A DNA stretch of 62,603 nt from Hyphomicrobiales bacterium (lineage in GTDB: Bacteria > Pseudomonadota > Alphaproteobacteria > Rhizobiales > Aestuariivirgaceae), in contig PLXI01000234.1 of assembly GCA_003151375.1 (NCBI GenBank), positions 1 through 62,603 on the forward strand, written 5' to 3'. Within the stretch, counting starts at the first letter, position 1, and every line of letters starts with the position of its first letter. Below the pieces are notes generated by a model. It was not told the DNA's origin. It was given only the letters and a program-made list of their open reading frames with translations, and ran no database searches. Made by a program: the position numbers and the translations under genes. Below, piece by piece: positions 15,973 to 27,000 of this stretch.

Positions 15973-18900
15973 ATGGCCGTTCCTTTAATCTCCACAGCAT
16001 TCACCACCGGCGAGGTTAGCCCAAGCCTGTTTGGTCGTGTGGATTTGGCCAAATTCCATTCGGCAGCGGCAACGCTTCGGAATATGTATGTGTCCTATAA
16101 AGGTGGCGCATATAGCCGTGCTGGCACAATGCAGGTTGGGTTTTCCAAACAAACCGGCCGCACTGTTCCTCCCCGCGTTATTCCATTCCAATTCAATATC
16201 AATCAAGGTCTCACCCTTGAGTTCGGCAATTTTTACATGCGCGTCATTTCCGACGGCGCTTATATTACCGAAAACGCCTTGGCCATCACCGGAGCAACCC
16301 AGACAAATCCTTGCGTCGTTACAGGAAATGCGATTGGTGCCACAGCAGCCACTCCTAACAATGGAGCAGTGGTCTCGTCCTATGCTCCGGCTGACAAAAT
16401 TACGTTGGCGGGTGGTGCTTTTGCCACACCAGCGGTTTTAGCTGTCACCAATACGAAACTTCTAGGGCTGCAACTGAATGCGCCAGGCGGTGGTTACGCC
16501 CCTGCGGACACCATCCATCTTTCGGGTGGCACCCAATCATCACCTGCTATCGTAACCGTAAGCACAACGCAGGTCGCGGCGGCAGCGGTTGCGTCAGCCG
16601 GAACAGGTGGAGTTGCAGGACCTGCGGTTGTTATGGGCACAACTGGCACAGGCGTTAAGTTTCAAGCGAATGTTACGATTAACGGTGGTTCCGGAGGCAT
16701 TATTTCAGTTAATTCTATTGCATTGGCCGGTTCCTACACCGTCAACCCAACAACACCAACAGCGGAGCCTGTCACAGGTGGCGGAGTAACCGGGGCAACA
16801 CTCAATCTGACCATTGGTGTTGGAACCTTCTCGATCACCAGCGTCGGGGTGTTTACCGCGAATCCTGTTGGATTGACTTTCTCACAAGGCAGCACATCAG
16901 GATTAGGAACCGGAGCAACCTTTCAATTTGCTTTGATGGGCCCAAATGCCTTAACCGTCTCCACGGCTGGCGTTTACAACACTTTTCCATCAAACCCCGT
17001 GGCGCAAGCCTCGACGACTGGAAGTGGTGTTGGCGCGACCTTCACGCTTTCTTCAGCTGGGGTTCCTGTTTTCAGCAATGATGACTGGGTTAACATCAGC
17101 GGCGTTGGCGGCATGACGCAATTAAATGGCGGGACCTTCGTTGTTTCTGGTGTTTCGGGGTCGAATTTCAATCTCAATGATGTTTATGGCAACCCCATCG
17201 ATGCGACATCTTTCTCAGCCTACACATCAGGTGGCACCGCGGCTCGAATTTATACGCTCATAACGCCATGGGCTGAGGCTGATCTTGAATATCTGAAGTT
17301 CACGCAATCCGCCGATGTGATGTCGATCACTTGCGTCAACCAGAAAACCCTCACAGAATATCTGCCACAGGATCTAGCGCGAATTTCAGATTCAAATTGG
17401 ACCCTTACCGCTTTTAGTGCGGCACCTTCTGTTTTGCCACCAGCATCGACCTCTGGGGTTGCCAGCGCTCCAGGCGGGACCGGAGTTACGGCATATGTCG
17501 ATTATCAATATGTGGTGACAGCGGTAAGTCCTATTGATGGCTCGGAAAGCGTTGCATCTCCGATTGCTGACATTCCAAATGCCGTCGATATTAGTTCTAC
17601 AGTTGGCACGATAACCATCACTTGGTCGGCGGTTCCAAACGTCAATGAATACAATATTTACAAGGCTAAACCGGCCATCGCAAATGCCGCTCCACTTATT
17701 TCTGTCCCCGCAGGATCATTGTTTGGGTATGCCGGTTCGGCCTACGGAACGCAATTCATTGACACCAACATTGTGTCTGATTTCACCCAAGTTCCGCCGA
17801 CCCATCTCAATCCTTTTTCTCGTGGTAAAATTATAGCAGTCAACCCAGTTGCTGGTGGAATAAACTACACCACCATCGGCTATACGATTACGACATCAAC
17901 CGGTTCCGGTGCTGTCCTAGTCCCAATACTTGTCAGTGGTTCTCTGGCTGCGGTCATCATAGTCGATTCCGGCCAAAATTATGCGGCCACCGATACGATT
18001 GCCATTACAGGAAATGGGACTGGCGCCACGGCATTGCTCACGATTGGCGCGCAGACTGGAACATATCCCGGTGTGGTTGCCTATTTTCAACAGCGCCGAG
18101 TTTACGCCAGTTCGCTCAACAATCCTGACACCTATTTTATGTCACAGCCCGGCGCTTACAAGAATTTTGACATCAGAATTCCAACTATCGCCTCGGATGC
18201 CATTATCGGATCGCCGTGGGCAAATCAGGTCAACGGCATTCAATTCATGGTTCCAATGCCGGGAGGTTTGGTGGCGCTTACCGGACTTGCTGCATGGCAA
18301 TTGACTGGAGCAGGTGGGTCTTCACTCAACCCGCAATCCATCACGCCATCCAGTCAACAGGCGCAGCCACAGGCCTATAATGGATGCTCGGCCACCGTCC
18401 CGCCGATCAAGATTGATTACGACATCGTTTATGTTCAGGCCAAGGGCTCGATTTATCGTGACTTGTCCTACCAATTCTACACCAATATCTACACCGGCAC
18501 CGACCTGACGCAATACTCTTCACAATTGTTCACTGGGTACACAATTCGTGAGCACGCATGGTGCGAAGAACCATATAAAGTTCTCTGGTCTGTGCGCAGT
18601 GATGGCATTTTACTCAGCATGACCTATAACAAGCCGCAAGAAGTGACGGCCTGGGCGCGACATGACACCAATGGGCTGTTCCAAAGCGTGTGTTCGGTAA
18701 CTGAACCTCCAGTTGATGCGCTTTACCTCGTGGTTCAAAGAAACATTGGAACCAATACTGCTTACATGGTTGAGCGGATGGATAATCGGATTTGGGATTC
18801 GGTTGAGAATTGCTGGTGCGTAGATTGCGGATTGGCTTTGGCACAGCCGCAGCCCAATGCGACATTGAACGCTAATTCAGCGACAGGGCTTGGCGCAATC

Positions 18901-19932
18901 ACGGGTGTGACCAATTTAGTTGGCGGCTCAAATTATTCAGCACAGACCACGGCTTTTGTTGTCGATGACAACGGCAATGGCCCAGGAACTGGGGCGGTTC
19001 CCGCGTTGACCATTGTTGGCGGCATCATCATTGCCGTTTCGTTCGCAGGAAACAACGGCATAAATTACACCATTCCTAAATTGGTCATTGTTGATCCGTC
19101 CAATACTGGCAGCGGTGCCAGCGCTCAATTGGTTCTCGATAACAGTGCTATCTTTAAAGCTTCCATCGCTGTTTTTAGCGCTCCAAATGTTGGCAGCGTT
19201 ATTCGCATGGGTGGTGGAATCGCCACGATCACATCCTTCACTGACAGCACGCATGTTGTTGCCAACATCACATCTCCAATTGTGGCCATTCAGCCAAACT
19301 CTGTCACCGTGGCACAGCCTCAAGGATTAGTTCAAGCCCAAGCCGCTGGAACATGGAGCATGACTGCGCCAGTAACCACGATCAGTGGTTTGCAGCATTT
19401 GGCTGGTGCCACAGTCACTGGTTTGGCCGATGGCAATATCGTGCCCCCAACCGTTGTTTCGGCTGCAGGAACCATTACGCTGGCAACCCCAGCCAGTGCA
19501 GTTATCATTGGATTGAGCTTTCAGGCCCAGATGCAAAGTATTTACCTTGATGCTGGCAATCCAACGGTGCAGGGCCAGCGCAAAAAGGTGGCCATGGTAA
19601 CGGCGCGCATTGAATCCTCACGCGGGCTGAAAATGGGTTCCAATCAGCTGGACGGTTCAACCGTTACTCCACTGCAGATAGCTCCGAAGTGGAAAAACCT
19701 GAGCGTTGTGCCAGATAAAGGCGTGCCACCTTACAATAGCAATGTCATCCCACTGTTCACCGGTGATGTTCGCATTCCAGTGACGGGCGGCTATAACACC
19801 AAAGGTCAGGTTTGTTTGCAGCAGGATAACCCGCTCCCAATGCAAATCTTGGCCTTGATCGAGGAAGTGTTGCCGGGGGATCAACCTGAAACCGAAGCCA
19901 AGCCGAAACAACGCGCAGGAGGGCAACGATGA
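15973..19932 (+). CDS. tail tubular protein B-like nozzle protein with inserted beta domains
   Basis: A 1319-residue protein whose N-terminus (T-A-F-T-T-G-E-V-S-P-S-L-F-G-R-x-D, then L-R-N-M-Y-V-S-Y-K-G-G-A) is the hallmark of T7 gp12-like nozzle proteins. T7 gp12 is near 800 residues, so about 500 extra residues are present. The additions are G-G-G-Y-A-P-A-D-T type beta repeats (about residues 130-420, 610-700 and 960-1060) and an Fn3-like domain around 495-590. The nozzle protein forms the tip of the short tail through which DNA leaves. The next gene overlaps by four bases (ATGA). Confidence 0.85.
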   Translation: MAVPLISTAFTTGEVSPSLFGRVDLAKFHSAAATLRNMYVSYKGGAYSRAGTMQVGFSKQTGRTVPPRVIPFQFNINQGLTLEFGNFYMRVISDGAYITENALAITGATQTNPCVVTGNAIGATAATPNNGAVVSSYAPADKITLAGGAFATPAVLAVTNTKLLGLQLNAPGGGYAPADTIHLSGGTQSSPAIVTVSTTQVAAAAVASAGTGGVAGPAVVMGTTGTGVKFQANVTINGGSGGIISVNSIALAGSYTVNPTTPTAEPVTGGGVTGATLNLTIGVGTFSITSVGVFTANPVGLTFSQGSTSGLGTGATFQFALMGPNALTVSTAGVYNTFPSNPVAQASTTGSGVGATFTLSSAGVPVFSNDDWVNISGVGGMTQLNGGTFVVSGVSGSNFNLNDVYGNPIDATSFSAYTSGGTAARIYTLITPWAEADLEYLKFTQSADVMSITCVNQKTLTEYLPQDLARISDSNWTLTAFSAAPSVLPPASTSGVASAPGGTGVTAYVDYQYVVTAVSPIDGSESVASPIADIPNAVDISSTVGTITITWSAVPNVNEYNIYKAKPAIANAAPLISVPAGSLFGYAGSAYGTQFIDTNIVSDFTQVPPTHLNPFSRGKIIAVNPVAGGINYTTIGYTITTSTGSGAVLVPILVSGSLAAVIIVDSGQNYAATDTIAITGNGTGATALLTIGAQTGTYPGVVAYFQQRRVYASSLNNPDTYFMSQPGAYKNFDIRIPTIASDAIIGSPWANQVNGIQFMVPMPGGLVALTGLAAWQLTGAGGSSLNPQSITPSSQQAQPQAYNGCSATVPPIKIDYDIVYVQAKGSIYRDLSYQFYTNIYTGTDLTQYSSQLFTGYTIREHAWCEEPYKVLWSVRSDGILLSMTYNKPQEVTAWARHDTNGLFQSVCSVTEPPVDALYLVVQRNIGTNTAYMVERMDNRIWDSVENCWCVDCGLALAQPQPNATLNANSATGLGAITGVTNLVGGSNYSAQTTAFVVDDNGNGPGTGAVPALTIVGGIIIAVSFAGNNGINYTIPKLVIVDPSNTGSGASAQLVLDNSAIFKASIAVFSAPNVGSVIRMGGGIATITSFTDSTHVVANITSPIVAIQPNSVTVAQPQGLVQAQAAGTWSMTAPVTTISGLQHLAGATVTGLADGNIVPPTVVSAAGTITLATPASAVIIGLSFQAQMQSIYLDAGNPTVQGQRKKVAMVTARIESSRGLKMGSNQLDGSTVTPLQIAPKWKNLSVVPDKGVPPYNSNVIPLFTGDVRIPVTGGYNTKGQVCLQQDNPLPMQILALIEEVLPGDQPETEAKPKQRAGGQR

Positions 19933-20387
19933 CCAAGTTTGAGATCGTTCCTGCGAAGAAATATCATTGTGGGCAGATCGTACGTTCTTTGCGCAAAGAG
20001 CATAAGAGCATCATTCTCGGCCTTGGGTTTAATGGGCACCAAGAACTATCAGACTGTTTCGACAATTCATCCATTTGTCGATCATGGCTGATAGACGAAA
20101 AACTGGCAGGACTTGGCGGTGTAAGTGGGCCGATCAGTGGCATGTTTGGCCAAATCTGGTTGGCACTCACTCAAGACGCATTGAAATATCCCATTGAGAT
20201 GGTCAAAGAGGCCAGACGGCAGATGGATGACTTCATGATTCTCAAGCGCGAATTGGTGACAACCATACTCGATGGAGATGCCACATCTAGGCGATTTGCT
20301 TTTTTTCTTGGTTTCACCGAACACGAGCCTATAATCCGTGTACCTATTGGTGCAGGAATGGCGACAATCATGCGAAAGGTTGCTTAA
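19929..20387 (+). CDS. T7 gp13-like internal virion protein, acetyltransferase-like fold
   Basis: A 152-residue protein with a GNAT-like layout: an early I-V-x-S-L-R helix, L-A-G-L-G-G-V strand, the G-Q-I-W-L-A-L-T-Q-D strand, and F-F-L-G-F near the end. This resembles T7 gp13-type proteins that occur immediately before the gp14-like gene in podophages and act in virion assembly. The overlap with the nozzle stop (ATGA) indicates coupling. Catalytic acetyltransferase activity is not implied. Confidence 0.7.
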   Translation: MTKFEIVPAKKYHCGQIVRSLRKEHKSIILGLGFNGHQELSDCFDNSSICRSWLIDEKLAGLGGVSGPISGMFGQIWLALTQDALKYPIEMVKEARRQMDDFMILKRELVTTILDGDATSRRFAFFLGFTEHEPIIRVPIGAGMATIMRKVA

Positions 20388-20388
20388 A

Positions 20389-20898
20389 GTGGCATTTTTG
20401 GCTCCCATAGCAGGTATTCTTGGTGCAGTTGGCGCTGGCGTTTCTGCAGTTGGCTCGATTGAGGGCGGCATAGCCCAAGGCCAATCTGCAAATTATCAAG
20501 CCCAAGTCGCCAGAAACAATGCGATCATTGCTGAGCAAAATTCCGTTCATGCCGAACAGGCTGGCGAAGAACAGGCGCAAGAACAAAGCCTTAAAAGTGC
20601 CGCCATGGGTGGCCGAATTAAAGCGGGCCAAGCAGCCAATGGAGTTGATGTCAACAGTGGTTCGGCCGTTGATGTGCAGACCTCAGATCGTGAAGAAGGC
20701 AAACTTGATACCGAGAACGTGTTCAATAATGCTCAGCTTCAGGCATATGGCTACCGGACACAAGCAACGAATTACGAAGCGACAGCTGGATTGGATCAGA
20801 CGGCGGCAGATGAGGCTCCAATTGAGGGCGTGCTTGGTGCCACAGGTGGGCTGTTGAGCAATGCGTCGAGCTTAGGCTTCAAGTGGGGTAAGGCTTAG
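20389..20898 (+). CDS. T7 gp14-like internal virion (ejection) protein
   Basis: A 169-residue protein from GTG 20389, one base after the previous stop. A longer reading from 20338 lies inside the upstream gene and lacks a ribosome binding site. Residues 5-30 form a Gly/Ala-rich hydrophobic segment (G-I-L-G-A-V-G-A-G-V type); residues 35-125 are Gln/Ala-rich helix with a G-x-D-V-N-S-G-S-A-x-D-V block typical of gp14-like proteins. In T7, gp14 makes the outer-membrane pore of the ejectosome. Position between gp13-like and transglycosylase genes fits. Confidence 0.75.
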   Translation: MAFLAPIAGILGAVGAGVSAVGSIEGGIAQGQSANYQAQVARNNAIIAEQNSVHAEQAGEEQAQEQSLKSAAMGGRIKAGQAANGVDVNSGSAVDVQTSDREEGKLDTENVFNNAQLQAYGYRTQATNYEATAGLDQTAADEAPIEGVLGATGGLLSNASSLGFKWGKA

Positions 20899-20901
20899 AT
20901 C

Positions 20902-21408
20902 ATGGCGGAAACTTTGACACTTGAAAGACTGAAAGCCGTTCTCCGCTATGAGCCAGAGACAGGACTATTCTTCTGGCTTGAAGGAAACAGATGGAGGAGA
21001 AAAAGTTTATTGGCTGGAGGCAACACCGAAAGTGGATATAGCAATATTTGGGTTGAAGGAAAGCGGTACTTCTCCCACCGCCTCGCGTGGTTTTATATGA
21101 CGGGAGAGTGGCCAAATCCAGAATGCGATCATCGCGATGGGAACAGAAGTAACAATAGAATTGTAAATTTGCGCGAGGCGACCCCGCTGCAAAACTCGCA
21201 CAATATGAAAATGCGTAAAGATAATTTGATCGGCCTCAAAGGCGTTTATCGGAGAAAACAGAGGGGAAAATACTCTGCAAGAATCCATATATTTGGCAAG
21301 CATACCCATCTCGGCCAATTTGACTGTCCCGCCGCAGCCCATTTCGCGTATGTGATAGCGGCCTCGCAAAATTTTGGTGAGTTTGCAAGGGGAGGCTCAA
21401 ATAGCTGA
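20902..21408 (+). CDS. HNH endonuclease with AP2-like DNA-binding domain
   Basis: A 168-residue protein with an HNH_3-type core: S-H-R (H59), C-D-H-R-D-G (D76-H77) and N-N-R-I-V-N-L-R. It is followed by an AP2-type domain from residue 110 (G-V-Y-R-R, then K-Y-S-A-R-I-H and L-G-x-F-D-x-P-x-x-A-A). The sequence is more A/T-rich than the virion genes around it. It sits between the two ejection-protein genes and its last codons overlap the start of the next gene, supplying that gene's ribosome binding site. This is a free-standing homing endonuclease that interrupts the ejection operon. Confidence 0.88.
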   Translation: MAETLTLERLKAVLRYEPETGLFFWLEGNRWRRKSLLAGGNTESGYSNIWVEGKRYFSHRLAWFYMTGEWPNPECDHRDGNRSNNRIVNLREATPLQNSHNMKMRKDNLIGLKGVYRRKQRGKYSARIHIFGKHTHLGQFDCPAAAHFAYVIAASQNFGEFARGGSNS

Positions 21409-24049
21409 AGTTCCATATACCGACACGGGAGCCCAAGTCGCACCGCAAGTTAATGCGCCGGATGACTACCAAAGAATAGACGCGACTCCTGCTTCGTTTG
21501 GCGGCCTCATTGCCAAAGGCCTCAATGAGGCTGGCCAAGGTGCAGTTAAAGCCGGGCAGTTCTTTGGCCAAGTCGCTGCCGATAACGGCACCAACGATTT
21601 TCAGGATTATTCCAATAAACTTTTGTACGGCGATCCGAGCAAGACCATCACGGGCCCCGATGGCAAGCCAACACAGGATTTAGGCTATCTCGGCCTGAAA
21701 GGGCGTGCGGCTCTTGATGCAAGACCAGCAGTTGAAGCGCAACTTGACGAGAAATTAAATGATATTCGGTCTGGCCTGCAAACGCCAGAACAGCAATTGC
21801 AGTTCGATAATTACTCAAAGCGCTACCGCGCGCGTGCTTCGGAACAAATCGGCTCACACGCTGATACGCAAGCCAATACATGGTATGGCGCAGTCAATAA
21901 ATCCGCCAGTGATTTGGCCCTGACCCATATTGCTCAAAACGCCGATAACCCAACCGAACTTGCGGCAGGTATTGCTGATTTGCGCAGCGCTAGGGTGAAG
22001 GATGCGCAACTGGCAGGTGGCGGCCCTGAGTTGGTACAAGCGGCGATAGACGGCGCCAATCGGGACGGATTGAAGGTTCAGCTTGAGACAATCTCGGTTC
22101 ATGACCCAGCGCGCGCGGCCGCTATTCTGGAAAAAAATAAGGCCATTGCCGGCACTGATTATGAGGCGCTGGCCAAGCAATTCAAGGCGGCCTCCGATCA
22201 TCAAACAGGCACGGCCACCGCCGATCAAATCTATAAAAACTCACCACGTCCAGATGGCAACCATCCTTATGCCGATCCATCGCTGCCAATTTATGCACAA
22301 ACCGCGCAAGCAATACCAGGCGGAATGTCACAACAGGGACTGGCCCGCACTGTTCAGATTGAAAGTGCTGGTGTTCCGAATGCTGGGGCCAATAGTTCAC
22401 ATAAGGGCTTAGGACAATTTTCAGATGCCACTTGGGCCCAATATGGTGAAGGCTCACAACTTGACCCAAAACAATCTATTGTGGCGACACAGAAGTATGC
22501 CGCCGCCAATGCCCCTATTTTGACCAACGCTTTGGGTCGCGTACCAACCGATGCTGAACTCTATCTTGCCCACCAGCAAGGCGCTGGCGGTGCCTCATTG
22601 TTACTGCAAAACCCTAATGAACGCGCTGGCGATCTGGTGGGCGATAAAGCTATTCTCCAGAATGGTGGCGATCCTAATGCGCCAGCATCAGCCTTTACCT
22701 CAATGTGGACGGCGAAATTCAACGGTAAGTGGACATCACCAAGCGGCCCGCACGGTCAGGCATCTACACCATCTTCTGGTGCCGCAGCGCCAACACCGAC
22801 ACTATCACCGGTGCAGAATATCGCACCTGTTGATCTTAAATCTGCCGTGCCGCCACCACCACCTGACTTGGAAGGGCAACAAGCCGCGGCGGACTTACAT
22901 GCTAGCAATGCCTTGATGAATATGCCAGCCGGTCTCTCCGCTGAAGCGCAGACGGCCTATAAAGATCATGTGAACAGCCTGTATGCAGCAGAAAGCCTCG
23001 GCATCAAAGGGCAAGCAGCGCTGGAAAAGTCTGGCCATGATAAGGTGATGAGTGATATTCAGGCCCGCTTGGACAAAGGCGATACTGGCTCGCAGACCGG
23101 CGGCAACAGCATTTATGACGACATCGACAATAATCCCCTGCTCGCTGGCGCGCGTGGGGAGATCGTCAAACAAACCCTTAGAGACTTGGTTCTCAAACGC
23201 ACTGGCAATGAAGACCCTATCAGCATGGGATCAGGCTATCTCAAAGCCTTGAAAGGCATCACGGCACCATTTGGTGATCCAAATAAAGTTGTCGATCCAA
23301 TTCAAATTCTGCAAATGGAAAACAACGGCGAACTGACAAAAAGAGGTTCTGCGGAGCTTCAGCGCGAACTTGGTGCCGTGAAAAAAGAAGACGGACCGGG
23401 GCTTGTCGCCACGAAAACTGCGATGCTGACTTATGCAAGCAGCCTGCTCTCATTTGATCAGGAAATGTCTTATCCTGGCATGCCGCCACTCAAAGATGAA
23501 AAAGGCAGAGAGGCGTTTCTTTCTGAGTTTGTGCCAAAATTCTATGCAGGCTATGATAATTGGGTGAAGCAGGGAAAAGACCCAATGCAGTTCTTGCAGA
23601 GAGACAACATCGCAAAGTTGGCTGAAGAAGTTCGGCCAGCAAAGCAGATGGCTATGGACAAGCTGATCGCAACAAATTCAACCACCACCGTTGCGGACGA
23701 TCCACGTATACCGATTCCAGAAGCTCCTAAAAACGTCAACAATGATGTGTGGAAAACCGTTGTTTCCAGTCCGCCAGTGCGCGCCGATAATACCCACATG
23801 CCGCATGAGATTTGGGCAAAGTTCGTGGAAAATCTGGTTAATGATCCGTCACAGGAAAACATCAATCTGTTCAATAGTTCGCAATTTGGCCGCGCAGGCT
23901 ACAGGGCTGAACGGATCATCAAACAACTCACTGGCAAGGATCCTCAAGCAAATCTAATCCCAGAGGAACGCACAGAAGGCGTGTCGTCTCCGCTGGAAAC
24001 CCCAGCGCCGCACATCATAGGCGGCCACACGACCCTGCGCGTGCAATAA
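21374..24049 (+). CDS. internal virion protein with lytic transglycosylase domain
   Basis: About 891 residues from TTG 21374; GTG 21377 is equally possible. No ATG exists near the strong AGGGGAGG at 21388-21395, which sits five bases before an in-frame ATA at 21401. Residues about 318-430 form a soluble lytic transglycosylase fold: the catalytic Glu lies in Q-I-E-S-A-G, followed by G-L-G-Q-F and an A-Y-L-A-H-Q-Q-G-type helix (here L-Y-L-A-H-Q-Q-G-A). The rest is long helical and Ala/Gln-rich, like T7 gp15/gp16 proteins. It would cut peptidoglycan locally to let the ejection channel cross the periplasm. Confidence 0.82.
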   Translation: MVSLQGEAQIAEVPYTDTGAQVAPQVNAPDDYQRIDATPASFGGLIAKGLNEAGQGAVKAGQFFGQVAADNGTNDFQDYSNKLLYGDPSKTITGPDGKPTQDLGYLGLKGRAALDARPAVEAQLDEKLNDIRSGLQTPEQQLQFDNYSKRYRARASEQIGSHADTQANTWYGAVNKSASDLALTHIAQNADNPTELAAGIADLRSARVKDAQLAGGGPELVQAAIDGANRDGLKVQLETISVHDPARAAAILEKNKAIAGTDYEALAKQFKAASDHQTGTATADQIYKNSPRPDGNHPYADPSLPIYAQTAQAIPGGMSQQGLARTVQIESAGVPNAGANSSHKGLGQFSDATWAQYGEGSQLDPKQSIVATQKYAAANAPILTNALGRVPTDAELYLAHQQGAGGASLLLQNPNERAGDLVGDKAILQNGGDPNAPASAFTSMWTAKFNGKWTSPSGPHGQASTPSSGAAAPTPTLSPVQNIAPVDLKSAVPPPPPDLEGQQAAADLHASNALMNMPAGLSAEAQTAYKDHVNSLYAAESLGIKGQAALEKSGHDKVMSDIQARLDKGDTGSQTGGNSIYDDIDNNPLLAGARGEIVKQTLRDLVLKRTGNEDPISMGSGYLKALKGITAPFGDPNKVVDPIQILQMENNGELTKRGSAELQRELGAVKKEDGPGLVATKTAMLTYASSLLSFDQEMSYPGMPPLKDEKGREAFLSEFVPKFYAGYDNWVKQGKDPMQFLQRDNIAKLAEEVRPAKQMAMDKLIATNSTTTVADDPRIPIPEAPKNVNNDVWKTVVSSPPVRADNTHMPHEIWAKFVENLVNDPSQENINLFNSSQFGRAGYRAERIIKQLTGKDPQANLIPEERTEGVSSPLETPAPHIIGGHTTLRVQ

Positions 24050-27000
24050 TGGCTGATAACCAATCTGCAAATCCCTATGATACCGCTGGGTTTGCTCTCG
24101 CTCCAAATCAGGTAGATCAGACTGAGAAGACCGATAATCCCTATGACGCGATGGGAGATTTCGGCCTCAAGCCAGGTTCATCGGCATCTGGCTCTTTTGC
24201 GCGTGGTGCTGAACGTGGCGCATTGCCCGCGGCAGGCGGTCTTGCAGGTGCAGAAGCAGGTGCTGAAATAGGTGCCGGAATTGGTGCTTTCGGTGGCCCA
24301 TTAGATTGGGCAACCGTGCCGGTCGGCGGCCTTGTCGGCGGCCTCGTTGGCGGCTTCGGCGGTTCGTATGCCACACAAGGCGTGCAGGACTATGGCGTGT
24401 CCAAGGCTCCTGACTCATGGAAGGAAGCCATCGGGCAGGATGACCGCCAGCAACAACTCGATCAGCAACAGCACCCTTATGCGACTTTTGCAGGCGGACT
24501 GGCACCATTTGCCTTGACGCTCAAGCCGGGGCTAATGGCCAAGGGCGCTTTGCCAGACAATCCAACAACCCTGCAAACCTTGCTGGCTCACCCAGCCTCA
24601 AAACATATTGTTGCTGGCCTCGGCATGGGCGGCATGGAGATTGGCCAAGAAGTAGCAAATGGCGAAACCCCAGACTGGGGCAAAATTGCCATCTCGACTG
24701 GATTTGGCGTTGTGTTCAACAAGCCCACAAGGATCGGCCAGACAATTTCAAATCTTGGTGCGCGCGTGGCCGCGCCGATTACAGATGTCATTGGGCGGCC
24801 CACTGTTGATAGATTTGGCAACAAAATCCCAGAACCATTTAGTCCTGATCCAACTAAGCCCATCCCAACCATCGCTGAAATGGCAGATCAGCAAATCATG
24901 GGCCCGGGCATTACCGATGCTGTTTTTGATGGAAGCCAGCAGCAAAACCCAGAAGCCAAAGAAGCGGCCCAAAATGCCGCCATGCTGGAAAAGAGCATTC
25001 TTGTCGGCCCAACACCGCCAGACATTCACGATGTTGTGCGCCGCATGGAGCCAGAGGTGTTTGAAAAGTACGATGCGCTTGTGGCGCGTCGAAATGAGGC
25101 AGCAGCATGGGTCGATAATTTAAACAATCCGACTGACGAAAACATCCGGTCGGCTTTACCTCTGGGCCCAGATGGCGAACTTTTTGGCCGAGACACGGCC
25201 CAGAAGCAATTGTCAGCCGTCGAAAACGAATTGCACGATCTAGCCCCTCAAGTCTCAGCAGCCTATCGCAGGGCGGCGGAATCTGTCGGCGCACCCATGA
25301 TTCAGCCAGAAGCCACAAAGCCTGTCGGCGAAGCCCCTGCTTCGACAGAGGCGGCACTGTCTCCACAAGCCCAAATTCATCCCGATCATGCCGCCATTGC
25401 CGATGATGTCACCAAACAGTTAATCGCCGCAGGCCGCGCGCCAGAGGAAGCCCAAGCCGCTGGGCAGTTGGTGGCCGATCATACCGTAACGCGCGCCGAA
25501 CGATTTGGCGGGGCCTTGGGCACACCCTTGGAGCTTCATAATCGGGAAGGGGCAAAAATTCTCGGATTTGGCAAAACTCAACCCGCCCCAATATCTCCAG
25601 TGGCTCCAAAAATAGAAGGGCGCACGTTGCCAGCCCCTGTTGAGCCCACGCCGGAAGTTAAACAGGAACGGCAACAAGTTTCTGATCAGATGCAAACGCT
25701 TGCCTCTGGCCATATCGAGAGTGGTTTTTCTTCTGTTAAAAAGTTTGATGATGTTGCCAGCGCTGCGTTGCCAGAGACGAAGGGCCAGCCCGCAGGCGTG
25801 TTTATGTTTGACCCGACAAAGTTGGGCGTGGATGCAGAACGGTTCCAATTCAAAAGTGGTGGCGATCAATATGGTGTCACAAATGCTCTGAAATCAGTTT
25901 CGAAGTGGGACAAGACGAAAGCTGGCGTAGCTATTGTGTGGCAGCAGAACGATGGAAAACTGTTCGTATCAAACGGCCATCAAAGGACTGGACTGGCCCG
26001 CAGGCTGATTGATCAGGGCAAGGAAAAAAATATCGAACTGCCCGGCCTGCTTTTGCGCGAGAAGGACGGATTTAGCGCTGCGGATGCCCGCGCAATATCA
26101 GCCGTTACCAATATCGCAGAGGGCACCGGATCGGCTCTCGATGGTGCCAAAATTCTGCGCTCACGTCCGGACTTGCTGGACGGCTCGCTACCACTCTCCG
26201 AGGGCAAGGGAAAACAAGCCGCAGCACTGGCCAAGCTTGACGATGAAGCCTTTAGAATGGTCGTCAATGAAGTGGTGCCAGAACACCAAGCGGCAATCGT
26301 TGGTGATCTTATTCCCAATGACGGGCCTCGCCAGATTGCAGCCATGAAGGCAATCTCACGGTTTGAGCCGAAAAACGCAGACGAAACCGTGGCGCTGGTT
26401 CAACGTGTGGCACAAGCCGAATTGGCCAAGGCTGAGGCTGGCAAGCAAACCTCAATGTTTGGTGATCTCGAAACGGCAGAATCAACCGCCGGTCAGGAAA
26501 TGCAGATCGTTGGCCGCACCATTAAAGAATTGAACAAAGACAAAAGCCTTTTTGCCCGCGTTGTCGCCAATGCAGATCGGATTGAAGGCGCAGGCTCACA
26601 AATTGATAGATCATCGGCCGAAAGTGTGGCAACAGACTCAGAAATCTTCGCCAAGGTACTTTCCACAAGCGCATATTCAGCAGGGCCTATTCGCAATGAA
26701 CTTATTTCAGCAGCAAGGGATTTAAGAGATGGAAAAGCCACAGTCGGAGAAGCTTCGGCCCGAATTGTCGCTGCCGTCAGGCGACAGGTTGAAGAAAATG
26801 GCGGCAATGGGCTTGGGCTGGGCAAAGGGCCTGAAAACGAAACCCAAGAAAACACCGAAGGCAGCGGACTCGGAAAAGAACTAACCCCACAAGAAGCATG
26901 GAACGGATTTGTTGCAACCAAAGCCGAGCGGGCGGCAGGTGGCAACAATTACAGTGGCGCTTTCAATGGCAAATTTAACCGCGCAGGAGATCCGGTTCGT

